This document shows, one piece after another, positions 55,934 to 64,000 of a stretch of 64,000 nucleotides of DNA. The notes below the pieces were generated by a model that had not been told where the DNA came from, searched no databases, and was given only the letters and a program-made list of their open reading frames with translations. The translations under genes were made by a program, and so were the position numbers. Numbering within the stretch: position 1 is the first letter of the stretch; each line of letters opens with the position of its first letter. This DNA is from Pseudomonas brassicacearum (GTDB lineage Bacteria; Pseudomonadota; Gammaproteobacteria; Pseudomonadales; Pseudomonadaceae): contig NZ_MOBK01000006.1 of assembly GCF_003732265.1 (NCBI RefSeq), positions 868,001-932,000 of the forward strand, given 5' to 3'.

Positions 55934-56953
55934 ATGTACACCCTGGCCCGTCAGCTGTTGTTCAAACTTTCCCCGGAAACCTCCCACGATCTGTCCCTGG
56001 ACCTGATCGGCGCGGGCGGACGTTTGGGCCTCAACGGCTTGCTGTGCAAGGCCCCGGCGAAAATGCCGGTGTCGGTCATGGGCCTGGACTTCCCGAACCC
56101 GGTGGGTCTGGCGGCCGGTCTGGACAAGAACGGCGCGGCCATCGACGGTTTTGCCCAACTGGGTTTTGGTTTTGTCGAAATCGGCACCATTACCCCACGT
56201 GCGCAACCGGGCAACCCGAAACCACGGATTTTCCGCCTGCCGGAAGCCGAGGCGATCATCAACCGCATGGGGTTCAACAACCTGGGCGTCGATCACCTGC
56301 TGGCCCGTGTAGCCGCCGCCAAGTACAAGGGCGTGTTGGGCATCAACATCGGCAAGAACTTCGACACACCGGTCGAGCGCGCAGTCGACGATTACCTGAT
56401 CTGCCTGGACAAGGTCTACGCCCACGCCAGCTACGTGACGGTCAACGTCAGCTCGCCGAACACCCCGGGCCTGCGCAGCCTGCAGTTCGGCGATTCGCTC
56501 AAGCAGTTGCTCGCGGACCTGGCCACGCGCCGCGCCGAGTTGGCGTTGCGTCACGGTAAACACGTGCCGCTGGCGATCAAGATCGCACCGGACATGACCG
56601 ACGAAGAAACCGCGCAGGTCGCACAAGCGCTGATCGAAACCGGGATGGACGCGGTGATCGCCACCAACACCACCCTGAGCCGCGTCGGCGTCGAAGGCAT
56701 GGAACACGGTGACGAGGCGGGCGGTCTGTCCGGCGCACCGGTTCGTGACAAGAGCACCCACACCGTGAAGGTGCTGGCTTCGGAGCTGGCCGGTCGTTTG
56801 CCGATCATCGCCGTGGGCGGGATCACCGAAGGTAAGCATGCGGCTGAGAAAATCGCTGCGGGTGCAAGCCTGGTGCAGATCTACTCCGGCTTTATCTATA
56901 AAGGCCCGGCCTTGATTCGTGAGTCGGTGGACGCCATCGCCGCATTACGCTGA
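55934..56953 (+). CDS. pyrD: Dihydroorotate dehydrogenase (quinone), class 2
   Basis: 339 residues. It oxidises dihydroorotate to orotate in pyrimidine synthesis, bound to the inner membrane through its amphipathic N-terminus ([19 protein letters not shown]). FMN-barrel marks are [34 protein letters not shown] with the catalytic serine, and [14 protein letters not shown]. The gene stands alone, divergent from nasS. Confidence 0.96.
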   Translation: MYTLARQLLFKLSPETSHDLSLDLIGAGGRLGLNGLLCKAPAKMPVSVMGLDFPNPVGLAAGLDKNGAAIDGFAQLGFGFVEIGTITPRAQPGNPKPRIFRLPEAEAIINRMGFNNLGVDHLLARVAAAKYKGVLGINIGKNFDTPVERAVDDYLICLDKVYAHASYVTVNVSSPNTPGLRSLQFGDSLKQLLADLATRRAELALRHGKHVPLAIKIAPDMTDEETAQVAQALIETGMDAVIATNTTLSRVGVEGMEHGDEAGGLSGAPVRDKSTHTVKVLASELAGRLPIIAVGGITEGKHAAEKIAAGASLVQIYSGFIYKGPALIRESVDAIAALR

Positions 56954-56955
56954 CA

Positions 56956-57104
56956 TGTAGCAGCTGTCGAGCAGCGCGAGGCTGCGTCCGGCTGCGAAGC
57001 AGTCGTAAACCCTGAATGCACGGTGCATCTGCAAGACCGCGGCGGCTGATTTCACGACTGCTGCGCAGCCGGACGCAGCCTCGCGCTGCTCGACAGCTGC
57101 TACA
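56956..57104. repeat. Long inverted repeat (51-bp arms, near perfect)
   Basis: Arms 56956-57006 and 57054-57104 are reverse complements apart from about one mismatch, starting TGTAGCAGCTGTCGAGCAGC. The outer TGTAGCAGCTG and inner GCAGTCG parts match the element at 50528; the middle differs. It fills most of the pyrD-rmf gap. Confidence 0.9.
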
Positions 57105-57135
57105 GACGGGATGGGTTTCGGCGAAGGGCAGGCAT

Positions 57136-57160
57136 AAAAAAGGGCTCCTCGAAGGAGCCC
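57136..57160 (-). terminator. rmf terminator
   Basis: GGGCTCCT/AGGAGCCC stem with a three-base loop, with six T following on the minus strand, 90 bases after rmf. Confidence 0.85.
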
Positions 57161-57249
57161 CTGGGCCGGAGCCCGCCGTCCGGATGGGACGTGCGTGGTT
57201 AATTCATTCAGTCATCAGATTGTCGTGTCGGAGTGTTAGGCCCTGTAAA

Positions 57250-57465
57250 TTAGCCGACGGCGTGAAGTTCGTTGAGTCTGTGGATTCCTGCAGTGCCGGT
57301 CATACCGTCCCAGTTGTCGCCGCGTCCCTCGCGCCAGCCGTTAATCCAGGCTTGGCGTACTGACGGTAGAGTAAATGGGCAAAGCTCACGGGATTTGCCA
57401 CCAACGCCATATTGATATCCGCGCAAAAATGCTCTTTCCAACGGATCACGCTTAAGTCTTCTCAT
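57250..57465 (-). CDS. rmf: Ribosome modulation factor
   Basis: 71 residues, MRRLKRDPLERAFLRGYQYG onward, with CPFTLPSVRQAWINGWREGR. The family converts 70S ribosomes to inactive 100S dimers in stationary phase. The charged N-terminus and length fit closely. It is divergent from rlmKL across about 530 bases. Confidence 0.95.
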   Translation of the reverse strand: MRRLKRDPLERAFLRGYQYGVGGKSRELCPFTLPSVRQAWINGWREGRGDNWDGMTGTAGIHRLNELHAVG

Positions 57466-57996
57466 AGGGTGTTGCCCTCACTTGTTGACTGTATTTATCG
57501 CGTAGACCTCAATCGAGGTCTGGCAGAAAAAAACTTCTGCCGTTGGGGCCCGCTGCCGGCGTCGCGAGCCAAGGTGTTGACGTCGTTGCGGCGTCAACCT
57601 GTGTTGAGTTCTAACCAATGCGTCACATCGAGGGAATGATCGTTTTGTCATAAGGACGTAACCATAAAGATGCTATGGCCATAAGTAACACGATGTTTGC
57701 CCGTGTTTATTGGTCAAAGCCCTGTATGATCAGCCCCCCGCAGGATGACGGGGTTAATCCTTTAGTGAGAATGACTTCTGTTGCGCAGAAGCATTATTCG
57801 ACGAAGGGTCGCCTTATGACATTTTGTTGCGTCAACTTTTTTATCTGCCTGTGCATCTAAGCTCTTCTAACCTGAGCAGCACAGGTGGGACGGCACACCT
57901 TCGTGCCACGCGGGCGCTCTTTTAGAAAAGCGCCTGATTGAAAACCGGACCGGCAATGCGTTGTCGGTTCACTTAGCCAAAGGCTCTGAAATTCCA
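57466..57996. other. Long divergent intergenic region between rmf and rlmKL
   Basis: No gene with a ribosome site was found in 531 bases. It should hold the rmf promoter and leader and the rlmKL promoter. Two hairpins are visible: CTTCTG/CAGAAG at 57775-57791 and GGCGCT/AGCGCC with extra A-T pairs at 57913-57934. Neither has a T run, so they are not simple terminators; they might lie in the rlmKL leader. Confidence 0.45.
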
Positions 57997-60267
57997 ATGT
58001 CCGATCAATTCGAAATCTTCCTCACTTGCCCCAAAGGCCTTGAAGGCCTGCTGATCGAGGAAGCCGTCGGGCTTGGCCTTGAAGAAGCACGTGAGCACAC
58101 CTCCGCCGTGCGCGGCATGGCAACCATGGAAACCGCTTATCGCCTGTGCCTGTGGTCGCGTCTGGCGAACCGGGTGCTGCTGGTGCTCAAGCGTTTCCCG
58201 ATGAAGGACGCCGAAGACCTGTACCACGGCGTGCTGGACATCGAGTGGCAAGACCACATGCTCAACGACGGCACCTTGGCCGTCGAGTTCAGCGGTCATG
58301 GCTCGGGCATCGACAACACCCACTTCGGCGCGTTGAAAGTCAAAGACGCCATCGTCGACAAACTGCGCACCCCGCAAGGCGACCGCCCGTCGATCGACAA
58401 ACTCAACCCGGACCTGCGTATTCACCTGCGCCTGGACCGTGGCGAGGCGATTCTTTCCCTCGACCTGTCCGGCCACAGCCTGCACCAGCGCGGTTATCGC
58501 TTGCAGCAAGGCGCGGCGCCGCTGAAGGAAAACCTCGCGGCCGCAATCCTGATCCGTTCCGGCTGGCCACGCATTGCGGCCGAAGGCGGCGCGCTGGCTG
58601 ACCCGATGTGCGGTGTCGGTACGTTCCTCGTCGAAGCAGCGATGATTGCCGCCGACATGGCGCCGAACCTGCGTCGCGAGCAGTGGGGCTTCACCGCCTG
58701 GCTGGGTCACGTCCCGGCGCTGTGGAAAAAACTTCATGAAGAAGCCACCGAGCGTTGCGCGGCCGGCCTGGCCAAGCCACCACTGTGGATTCGCGGCTAC
58801 GAAGCCGACCCGCGCCTGATTCAACCGGGCCGCAACAACGTCGAGCGTGCCGGCCTGAGCGAGTGGATCAAGATCTACCAGGGCGAAGTCGGTACGTTCG
58901 AGCCGCGTCCGGACCAGAACCAGAAAGGCCTGGTCATCTGTAACCCTCCGTACGGCGAGCGTCTGGGCGACGAGGCGAGCTTGCTCTACCTCTATCAGAA
59001 CCTCGGCGAGCGTCTGCGTCAGGCCTGCCTGAACTGGGAAGCCGCGGTGTTCACCGGCGCCCCGGACCTGGGCAAGCGCATGGGCATTCGCAGCCACAAA
59101 CAGTATTCGTTCTGGAACGGCGCACTGCCGTGCAAGCTGCTGCTGATCAAGGTCACGCCCGACCAGTTCGTCACCGGCGAGCGTCGCACCCCGGAACAGC
59201 GTCAGGTCGAGCGCGAGCAGGCGGCCTATGATCAGGCGCCGAGCGAGCCGGAAGAACGCAAATACAACAAAAACGGCAACCCGATCAAACCGACCCCGGC
59301 CCCCGCACCGGTGATCGAGCAACCGCGCCTGAGCGAAGGCGGGCAGATGTTTGCCAACCGTTTGCAGAAAAACCTCAAGGCGCTGGGCAAGTGGGTCAAG
59401 CGTGAAGGCATCGACTGCTATCGCGTGTATGACGCCGACATGCCGGAATACTCCATGGCCATTGACCTGTATCAGGATTGGGTCCACGTCCAGGAATACG
59501 CCGCGCCGAAATCCATCGATCCGGAAAAAGCCTCGGCCCGCATGTTCGATGCCCTGGCCGCGATTCCGCAGGCCTTGAACATCGACAAGAGCCGCGTGGT
59601 GGTCAAGCGTCGCGAGCGTCAGAGCGGCACCAAGCAGTACGAACGCCAAGCGGCGCAGGGCAAATTCGTCGAGGTCAATGAAGGTGGCGTGCAGCTGCTG
59701 GTCAACCTCACTGACTACCTCGACACCGGGCTGTTCCTCGACCACCGCCCGATGCGCATGCGCATTCAGAAAGAGGCGGCCGGCAAGCGCTTCCTCAACC
59801 TGTATTGCTACACCGCGACCGCCAGTGTTCACGCGGCCAAGGGCGGCGCACGCACCACCACCAGCGTCGACCTGTCGAAAACCTATCTCGACTGGGCGCG
59901 TCGCAACCTGTCGCTGAACGGTTTCTCTGACAAGAACCGTCTGGAGCAGGGTGACGTGATGGCCTGGCTCGAGGCTAGCCGTGACGAATACGACCTGATC
60001 TTCATCGACCCACCGACGTTCTCCAACTCCAAGCGCATGGAAGGGATCTTCGACGTGCAGCGCGATCAGGTGCAGTTGATCGACCTGGCCATGGCGCGTC
60101 TGGCGCCCGGTGGTGTGTTGTACTTCTCCAACAACTTCCGCAAGTTCACCCTTGAGGAAAACCTCGCCGAGCGTTACGCCGTTGAAGAAATCACCGCCCA
60201 GACCATCGATCCGGATTTCGCCCGTAATGGCAAGATCCACCGTGCCTGGAAAATCACCGCGCGTTGA
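57997..60267 (+). CDS. rlmKL: Bifunctional 23S rRNA methyltransferase RlmKL (m2G2445 / m7G2069)
   Basis: 756 residues from MSDQFEIFLTCPKGLEGLL. An N-terminal THUMP domain leads to the RlmL methyltransferase with ADPMCGVGTFLVEAAM and the catalytic VICNPPYGERLG (about residue 315). The C-terminal RlmK half has FLNLYCYTATASVHAAKGG and LIFIDPPTFSNSKRM (about 680). The two domains modify helix 74 of 23S rRNA. Twelve in-frame codons upstream are excluded. Confidence 0.95.
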   Translation: MSDQFEIFLTCPKGLEGLLIEEAVGLGLEEAREHTSAVRGMATMETAYRLCLWSRLANRVLLVLKRFPMKDAEDLYHGVLDIEWQDHMLNDGTLAVEFSGHGSGIDNTHFGALKVKDAIVDKLRTPQGDRPSIDKLNPDLRIHLRLDRGEAILSLDLSGHSLHQRGYRLQQGAAPLKENLAAAILIRSGWPRIAAEGGALADPMCGVGTFLVEAAMIAADMAPNLRREQWGFTAWLGHVPALWKKLHEEATERCAAGLAKPPLWIRGYEADPRLIQPGRNNVERAGLSEWIKIYQGEVGTFEPRPDQNQKGLVICNPPYGERLGDEASLLYLYQNLGERLRQACLNWEAAVFTGAPDLGKRMGIRSHKQYSFWNGALPCKLLLIKVTPDQFVTGERRTPEQRQVEREQAAYDQAPSEPEERKYNKNGNPIKPTPAPAPVIEQPRLSEGGQMFANRLQKNLKALGKWVKREGIDCYRVYDADMPEYSMAIDLYQDWVHVQEYAAPKSIDPEKASARMFDALAAIPQALNIDKSRVVVKRRERQSGTKQYERQAAQGKFVEVNEGGVQLLVNLTDYLDTGLFLDHRPMRMRIQKEAAGKRFLNLYCYTATASVHAAKGGARTTTSVDLSKTYLDWARRNLSLNGFSDKNRLEQGDVMAWLEASRDEYDLIFIDPPTFSNSKRMEGIFDVQRDQVQLIDLAMARLAPGGVLYFSNNFRKFTLEENLAERYAVEEITAQTIDPDFARNGKIHRAWKITAR

Positions 60268-60289
60268 CACTTGAACTGATTGGATCCAC

Positions 60290-60313
60290 AGAGCCTTGAT
60301 TTTTAAAGGCTCT
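60290..60313 (+). terminator. Terminator-like hairpin after rlmKL
   Basis: AGAGCCTT/AAGGCTCT stem with an eight-base T-rich loop, 22 bases after the stop. It lacks a T run after the stem, so termination is uncertain. Confidence 0.4.
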
Positions 60314-60409
60314 TGGACCATTTCAGTGCTGGCCAAATTAGTGGCTAATGGCTATAACTCACTCATGGCCAATGGGCTTTTCCGGCACCTGGCATTTTGA
60401 GTTGCCTTT

Positions 60410-62809
60410 ATGTCGTTTCAGGCCGTACGCCCCAAGATCCTGGGCTTTATCAGCGAAGATGTGTCGGCCTGGCTGGTCGCGCTGCTGGTATTGCTCATGG
60501 GTGGCGTGCTCACCGGGTTACTGGCCTGGTCGACGGTCAATGTGTTTCACCATCAGCTCAAGCAACGCTTCCAGCTGCTGGCCAGTGAGCGTTACAGCCG
60601 CATTGAAGAACGTTTCGAAGACCAGGAGCAGCGCCTCGACGGTCTGCGCCGGTTTTTCGCCAATTCCGACTCGGTCTCCCGCGAGGAGTTCGACGGCTAC
60701 ACCCAACCCCTGTTGCACCGAACCCAGGCCTATTCCTTCGCGGCCCGAGTGACCCGTGCCGAACGCGCGGCATTCGAGCAAAAGGTGCGGGACGAGGGCT
60801 TCAGCAATTTCACCCTTCGTGAACTCGACGGCAACGGTCAACTGCAATTGGCCGCCGAGCGCGATGAATACGTGGCGGTGTTGTACAGCCAGACGCAAAG
60901 TCGACTGGGATCGCCGCTGGGTTACGACTTGCTGGCCCAGCCGATGCGCCGCGCCACCCTTGAGCGTGCGGACAAACTGGGCACCATGGCGGTGTCGCAG
61001 CCGATGCATCTGGTCAGCATCGAGCCAGCCTATGCGCGTGGCGTGCTGCTGGTGGCCCCGGTGATGGCGCGTAACCCACCCAGCGCTGCGGGGGTAAAAC
61101 CCTTCGGTTATGTGATGGCGGTGATCAGCATGCGCCAGCTGCTGGCCGATGGATTGCCGGACGCCAACTACGACTATCTTTCGGTGCGCATTCTCGACTT
61201 GTCGATCGATGATCAGCACGAAGTGCTCTACGAATCTATCAACCCACCGGCGCCCAGTGATTTGTCCGCGAGCCGGCTGTTGCGATTGGCCGATCACGAT
61301 TATCAGGTCGACATCACGCCGAGCGGAGCCTTTATACAGGCCAATCATTCCTCGGTGACGACCCTGATGGTGCTGGGCGGTTTGCTCAGTCTGCTGCTCA
61401 GCGCGCTGCTGTATGTGCTGGTCAGCCAGCGTCAGCGCGCACTGAAAATGGTAGAGCAACGGACCGAAGAACTACGGGCCCGTGAGCAAGAGTTGCGCGG
61501 CACCCACGGCCAGTTGCGCGGCGTGCTGAATGCGGCGACTCAAGTGGCGATCATCGCCACCGACCTGCGCGGGATCATCAGCACGTTCAACGCCGGCGCC
61601 GAGCAGATGTTGGGTTACGCCAGCGTCGAGGTCGTGGGGCACATGACCCTGGAAAACCTGCACCTCCCCCGGGAACTGGCGGCACGGGCCGCGGAGTTGA
61701 GTGCGCGGTATGGCAAACCGATTCCGACCTGTCAGGCGATGTTGGTCGAAGGCGCAGAGGAGGGCGGTAGCGAAGCGCGCGAGTGGACGCTGGTGCGCAG
61801 CGATGGCAGCCATCTGGCGGTGAACATGCTCGCCACTCCGGTGCTCGACGAGCAGGGACTGTGGGTCGGTCACCTGGCGATCTGCATCGACATTACCGAG
61901 CGCAAGCGCGTGCATGAGGCGCTGGCGGCACGGGACCTGTTGTTGAAGAAACTCAGTGCCCATGTGCCCGGTGGCATCTACCAATTCAAGATGGAATTCG
62001 ACGGCCGCTTCAGTGTGATCTATGCCAGCGACGGTATTCGCGAGATCTACGAACTCGAACCGGACGTGTTACTGCTCAATGCCGAAGCGATCTTCACGCG
62101 CATCCATCCACAGGACACGACCCGGGTCCGTGCCTCGATTCGCGCCTCGGCAGACACCCTCAGCCCGTGGCGCGAGGAATACCGTGTGCAACTGCCCATG
62201 CGCGGCCTGCGCTGGGTTCGCGGTGAGGCAACCCCTGAAGAACTGCCCGGTGGCGGCGTGCTCTGGCATGGCTACATTTCCGACATCTCTGACCTGAAAC
62301 GAGTGGAAGAGGAACTGCGCGCGCTGTCGATCACCGACTCGCTGACCGGGATCCACAATCGCCGTTATTTCCAGGAGCGCCTGACCACCGAAATGGCGAG
62401 GGTCCAGCGTGGCGTGGGCGAACTGTCGGTAATCATGCTCGACATCGACCACTTCAAACGCATCAATGACCAACATGGCCACGCCGTGGGGGATCGGGTG
62501 TTGCAGGCCGTGTGCGAGCGCATCGGTCATCGGCTGCGGCGTACGGACGTGTTCTGTCGCCTTGGCGGTGAAGAGTTCATGGTGCTCTGCCCGGACACCG
62601 ACCGCGAGCAGGCGCACGTGCTAGCCATGCAATTGTGGCAAGGGCTGCGCAGTTCACCGATCGACAGCGTGGGGTTCGTTACCGCGAGTTTCGGGATCGC
62701 CAGTTGGCGCGTCGGGGAGGGGGCGGATGCGCTGTTGCTGCGAGCGGATTCGGGGGTGTATGCGGCGAAGCAGGCGGGACGTGATCGGGTTGAAGCGCAG
62801 AAAACCTAA
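60410..62809 (+). CDS. Membrane diguanylate cyclase with CHASE, PAS and GGDEF domains
   Basis: 799 residues. Two membrane helices (LVALLVLLMGGVLTGLLAWS near 30 and LMVLGGLLSLLLSALLYVLV near 325) enclose a periplasmic CHASE sensor of about 270 residues. A coiled segment and two PAS domains (from VLNAATQVAIIATDLRG and near KKLSAHVPGGIYQFKMEFDG) follow. The GGDEF domain has an intact active site RLGGEEFMV, with RRTD five residues before it as the RxxD inhibitory site. It should make cyclic di-GMP under product inhibition. No EAL domain is present. Confidence 0.92.
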   Translation: MSFQAVRPKILGFISEDVSAWLVALLVLLMGGVLTGLLAWSTVNVFHHQLKQRFQLLASERYSRIEERFEDQEQRLDGLRRFFANSDSVSREEFDGYTQPLLHRTQAYSFAARVTRAERAAFEQKVRDEGFSNFTLRELDGNGQLQLAAERDEYVAVLYSQTQSRLGSPLGYDLLAQPMRRATLERADKLGTMAVSQPMHLVSIEPAYARGVLLVAPVMARNPPSAAGVKPFGYVMAVISMRQLLADGLPDANYDYLSVRILDLSIDDQHEVLYESINPPAPSDLSASRLLRLADHDYQVDITPSGAFIQANHSSVTTLMVLGGLLSLLLSALLYVLVSQRQRALKMVEQRTEELRAREQELRGTHGQLRGVLNAATQVAIIATDLRGIISTFNAGAEQMLGYASVEVVGHMTLENLHLPRELAARAAELSARYGKPIPTCQAMLVEGAEEGGSEAREWTLVRSDGSHLAVNMLATPVLDEQGLWVGHLAICIDITERKRVHEALAARDLLLKKLSAHVPGGIYQFKMEFDGRFSVIYASDGIREIYELEPDVLLLNAEAIFTRIHPQDTTRVRASIRASADTLSPWREEYRVQLPMRGLRWVRGEATPEELPGGGVLWHGYISDISDLKRVEEELRALSITDSLTGIHNRRYFQERLTTEMARVQRGVGELSVIMLDIDHFKRINDQHGHAVGDRVLQAVCERIGHRLRRTDVFCRLGGEEFMVLCPDTDREQAHVLAMQLWQGLRSSPIDSVGFVTASFGIASWRVGEGADALLLRADSGVYAAKQAGRDRVEAQKT

Positions 62810-62825
62810 CGCCTGACACAACCCC

Positions 62826-62917
62826 CTGTGGGAGCGGGTTTGCTCGCGAATGCGGTGCGTCATTCAACATTTTAATTGACTGATACACCGCATTCGCGAG
62901 CAAGCCCGCTCCCACAG
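62826..62917. repeat. REP doublet
   Basis: CTGTGGGAGCGGGTTTGCTC and the inverted GCGAGCAAGCCCGCTCCCAC in the gap between the convergent diguanylate cyclase and dacB genes. Confidence 0.85.
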
Positions 62918-62944
62918 TTGATTTACGGTGAGCTGTAGATCGGG

Positions 62945-64000
62945 TTAGAGCACCGACGCCGTATCCGGCAGTTTTGGCTGGCGATACAGGTCCAGAAGCA
63001 CTTGATCCAGTACCGACGACGCGCCAAACGGTGCCTTGTCGTTGAGGATCGCCACCACTGCCCACGTGTTGCCATTGACGTCGCGGCTGAAGCCGGAGAT
63101 GGCGCGTACGGTGTTCAGGGTGCCGGTCTTGACGTGGGCTTCGCCGCGCATCGCGGTAGTTTTCAGGCGTTTGCGCATGGTGCCGTCGGTGCCGGCAATC
63201 GGCATCGAACTGATGAACTCGGCGGCATACGGGCTGTGCCACGCGGCTTGCAGCATCGCTGCCATTTCACGGGCGCTGACGCGTTCGGCGCGAGACAGAC
63301 CGGAACCGTTTTCCATCACCAGGTGCGGCGCGGTAATGCCTTTCTTCGCCAGCCATTGACGCACGACGCGCTGGGCAGCCTTGGCATCGTCACCATCGGC
63401 ATCGGTGCGGAATTTCTGGCCCAGGCTCAGAAACAGCTGCTGAGCCATGGTGTTGTTACTGTATTTGTTGATGTCGCGGATGATTTCCGCCAGGTCCGGC
63501 GAATAAGCCCGGGCCAGCAATTTTGCATTGCCAGGAGTGGCCGCCAGCACGTCCTTGCCCTGGATGCTGCCGCCCAACTCCTTCCAGATAGCCCGTACGG
63601 CGCCGGCGGTGTAGGTCGCGTGATCAAGCAGCGACAGGTACGTCTGGGAACTGCAGCCATCGCCCAACTGGCCACCGACCGTTACGGTCATGCTGCCATC
63701 GGCCTGGGTCACCGGGTTGTAGCGCACGCCGCCGGTGCATTGCTTGGAGTTGACAGCCTTGACCTGATTTTCAATGCGAATGCTGGCAATCGGCGGTTCC
63801 ACTGACACCAACACCCGGCCGCCGTCGTTACGCGCGACAAAGCGCAGGGCCTTGAGGTTGACCATCAGCGAGTCGGGCTTGACCAGGAACGGCTTGTTCT
63901 CGTCATTGCCATCGTCATTGAACTCGGGCAACTGCGGTTGCACGAAGAAACTGCGGTCCAGCACCAGGTCGCCGGTGATTTGCGTCACGCCGTTGGCACG
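62945..64000 (-). CDS. dacB: D-alanyl-D-alanine carboxypeptidase/endopeptidase (PBP4, DacB), partial
   Basis: About 352 C-terminal residues are visible; the N-terminus with the SxxK motif lies beyond the right edge. A GTG at 63988 is not a real start because the frame continues to the edge. The SxN motif is in INKYSNNTMAQQLFLSLG and the KTG motif in HVKTGTLNTVRAISGFSRD. The family trims peptidoglycan peptides in the periplasm. The C-terminus ends near LPDTASVL. Confidence 0.9.
   Translation of the reverse strand, partial: RANGVTQITGDLVLDRSFFVQPQLPEFNDDGNDENKPFLVKPDSLMVNLKALRFVARNDGGRVLVSVEPPIASIRIENQVKAVNSKQCTGGVRYNPVTQADGSMTVTVGGQLGDGCSSQTYLSLLDHATYTAGAVRAIWKELGGSIQGKDVLAATPGNAKLLARAYSPDLAEIIRDINKYSNNTMAQQLFLSLGQKFRTDADGDDAKAAQRVVRQWLAKKGITAPHLVMENGSGLSRAERVSAREMAAMLQAAWHSPYAAEFISSMPIAGTDGTMRKRLKTTAMRGEAHVKTGTLNTVRAISGFSRDVNGNTWAVVAILNDKAPFGASSVLDQVLLDLYRQPKLPDTASVL

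Noticed and set aside
55705..55941. Upstream extension of nasS by 79 codons
   Set aside because: It runs through the leader terminator and promoter and has no similarity to NrtA-type proteins.
57675..57860. 61-codon frame between rmf and rlmKL
   Set aside because: No ribosome site; composition and position suggest untranslated leader DNA.
57973..60336. 787-codon open frame opposite rlmKL
   Set aside because: Antisense shadow without domain, signal peptide or ribosome site.
1..64000. CRISPR arrays, rRNA genes, complete tRNA genes, insertion sequences with transposase
   Set aside because: None seen. The only regularly repeated units are REP-type elements, and the only tRNA signal is the 3' fragment at 2636-2659.

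Overview
The window looks like a chromosomal segment of a fluorescens-group Pseudomonas. The basis is the cmaX-crfX-cmpX-sigX-oprF cluster, the 2-methylcitrate operon with AcnD and PrpF, ppsR/ppsA, the nasA-kinase-nirBD-nasC-cobA nitrate cluster with nasST, rmf, and many GTGGGAGC-type REP elements. Species cannot be fixed from the sequence alone. All gene calls come from reading translations and motifs; no database search was run.

Layout. (1) 1-2659 is the right end of an AT-richer genomic island. It carries a two-gene ATPase/TOPRIM-like module with the second gene cut by the window edge, then about 1.2 kb of non-coding DNA with palindromes and a dense GGTAA/TTACC cluster. It ends in a tRNA 3' fragment (probably tRNA-Ser) followed by that tRNA's terminator. 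(2) 2898-8428 holds an SDR oxidoreductase, an AraC regulator and a run of small genes: a membrane peptide, a YbjQ protein, a duplicated glycine-zipper pair, two acidic peptides and a G-rich secreted peptide. (3) 8536-14193 is an Rhs polymorphic toxin with an ADP-ribosyltransferase-like tip and two paralogous immunity candidates. (4) 14446-23461 is ordinary metabolism (HAD phosphatase, SDR/LysR pair, cysH, thrH, pabB) plus a three-gene operon of a retropepsin-like protease, a 7TM transglutaminase-like protein and an ATP-grasp ligase. (5) 23675-32286 is the propionate (2-methylcitrate) operon behind a GntR regulator with twin operators. (6) 32264-39887 has a DMT exporter with a divergent MocR regulator, ppsR/ppsA, an alpha/beta hydrolase and rraA. 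(7) 39912-43875 is the SigX-OprF envelope-stress cluster. (8) 43961-55704 is nitrate assimilation. (9) 55934-64000 has pyrD, rmf, rlmKL, a diguanylate cyclase and the 3' part of a PBP4 gene.

The nitrate block shows the clearest regulatory logic. nasA, nirB and nasS each have a GG-N10-GC sigma-54-like promoter followed by a leader with an intrinsic terminator. The nasA and nirB leaders carry hexaloop hairpins with A at loop position 1 and G at position 4, the signature bound by ANTAR proteins such as the NasT encoded here. The inferred scheme is nitrogen-limitation initiation through RpoN and nitrate-dependent antitermination through NasS/NasT. A PP2C-kinase fusion protein of unknown role lies inside this cluster.

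Most promising for follow-up: the island ATPase/TOPRIM-like pair, the Rhs toxin with its duplicated immunity genes, the three-hexaloop nirB leader with the attenuated nasS leader, and the protease/7TM/ATP-grasp trio.
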